DNA of 64,000 nucleotides, from positions 1,651,001-1,715,000 of the forward strand of contig NC_092680.1 of NCBI RefSeq assembly GCF_964355755.1. The letters run 5' to 3'. Positions 63,832 to 64,000 of this stretch are shown in pieces. The stretch is from Antedon mediterranea (lineage: Eukaryota; Echinodermata; Crinoidea; Comatulida; Antedonidae). The notes below the pieces were generated by a model. That model searched no databases. It saw nothing but the letters and a program-made list of their open reading frames with translations, and was not told the origin of the DNA. How positions within the stretch are numbered: position 1 is the first letter of the stretch; each line of letters opens with the position of its first letter. A program made the position numbers and the translations under genes.

Positions 63832-63940
63832 AAGTTTGGTTCGCACTTGGAAGCATCATAAGGACGCCAGCTGCAACGTAAGCGTGTTGATTAATAACAA
63901 GCGGCAGTTTGAATATCCATCGCTTTGTGGGAACCATGCT
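63832..63940. mobile_element. MITE-B copy
   Basis: AAGTTTGGTTCGCACTTGGA at the left and TTTGTGGGAACCATGCT at the right are inverted ends; internal GCAACGTAAGCG. Confidence 0.7.
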
Positions 63941-64000
63941 ATGGTAGTAAAATGTTTATTTACAGTAGCTTCGTATATGGACAAATACAATTGTTTAACT

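Larger units (their letters stand above)
61389..64000. other. Gene-free tail
   Basis: No coding support on either strand. Contains MITE-B copies at 61482-61635 and 63832-63940 and MITE-E at 62090-62183. The remainder is AT-rich. The 3' UTR of the ankyrin/Mab-21 gene lies at its start; no polyadenylation site is assigned. Confidence 0.6.

Overview
This window comes from an animal nuclear genome. It is AT-rich, its genes are split by canonical GT-AG introns, and it is crowded with short non-autonomous transposons (MITEs), minisatellites and SINE/LINE debris. The gene set (PHAX, a multi-MAM membrane protein, a CaMKIV-type kinase, SMC5, CFAP141, a secreted EGF-like peptide, an RNF115/126-type ubiquitin ligase and an ankyrin/Mab-21 protein), together with the very frequent palindrome TAGGCCTA, suggests a marine invertebrate. 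An echinoderm or other non-vertebrate deuterostome is my best guess, but the species cannot be fixed from sequence alone.

Layout on the + strand: 3' part of PHAX (59-1197, +); complete gene for a type I membrane protein with six MAM domains (2354-14541, +, 19 exons); CaMKIV-like kinase (16260-22847, +, 8 exons); repeat-filled gap with a tandem MITE array (22848-26808); SMC5 (38212-26809, -, 23 exons); CFAP141-like ciliary protein (41599-40046, -, 4 exons); small secreted EGF-like protein (43984-44785, +, 2 coding exons); RNF115/126-like RING-H2 E3 ligase (54925-48587, -, 9 exons); ankyrin-repeat plus Mab-21/cGAS-like nucleotidyltransferase (58187-61388, +, 2 exons); repeat-containing, gene-free tail to 64000. 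All exon chains were built by hand from frame continuity, splice dinucleotides and family similarity. Every complete chain sums to a whole number of codons.

The genes do not form an operon or an obvious pathway; most are housekeeping genes in the order expected of a metazoan chromosome. The most interesting locus is the ankyrin-Mab-21 gene. It keeps the GS motif and all three acidic positions of an active cGAS-like receptor, with the same GS-to-Glu spacing as cGAS, behind about twelve ankyrin repeats, and nearly all of its coding sequence is in one exon. The other strong theme is mobile DNA: at least five TIR families, one forming a head-to-tail array, and several minisatellites that occupy introns of SMC5 and the RING ligase close to splice sites.
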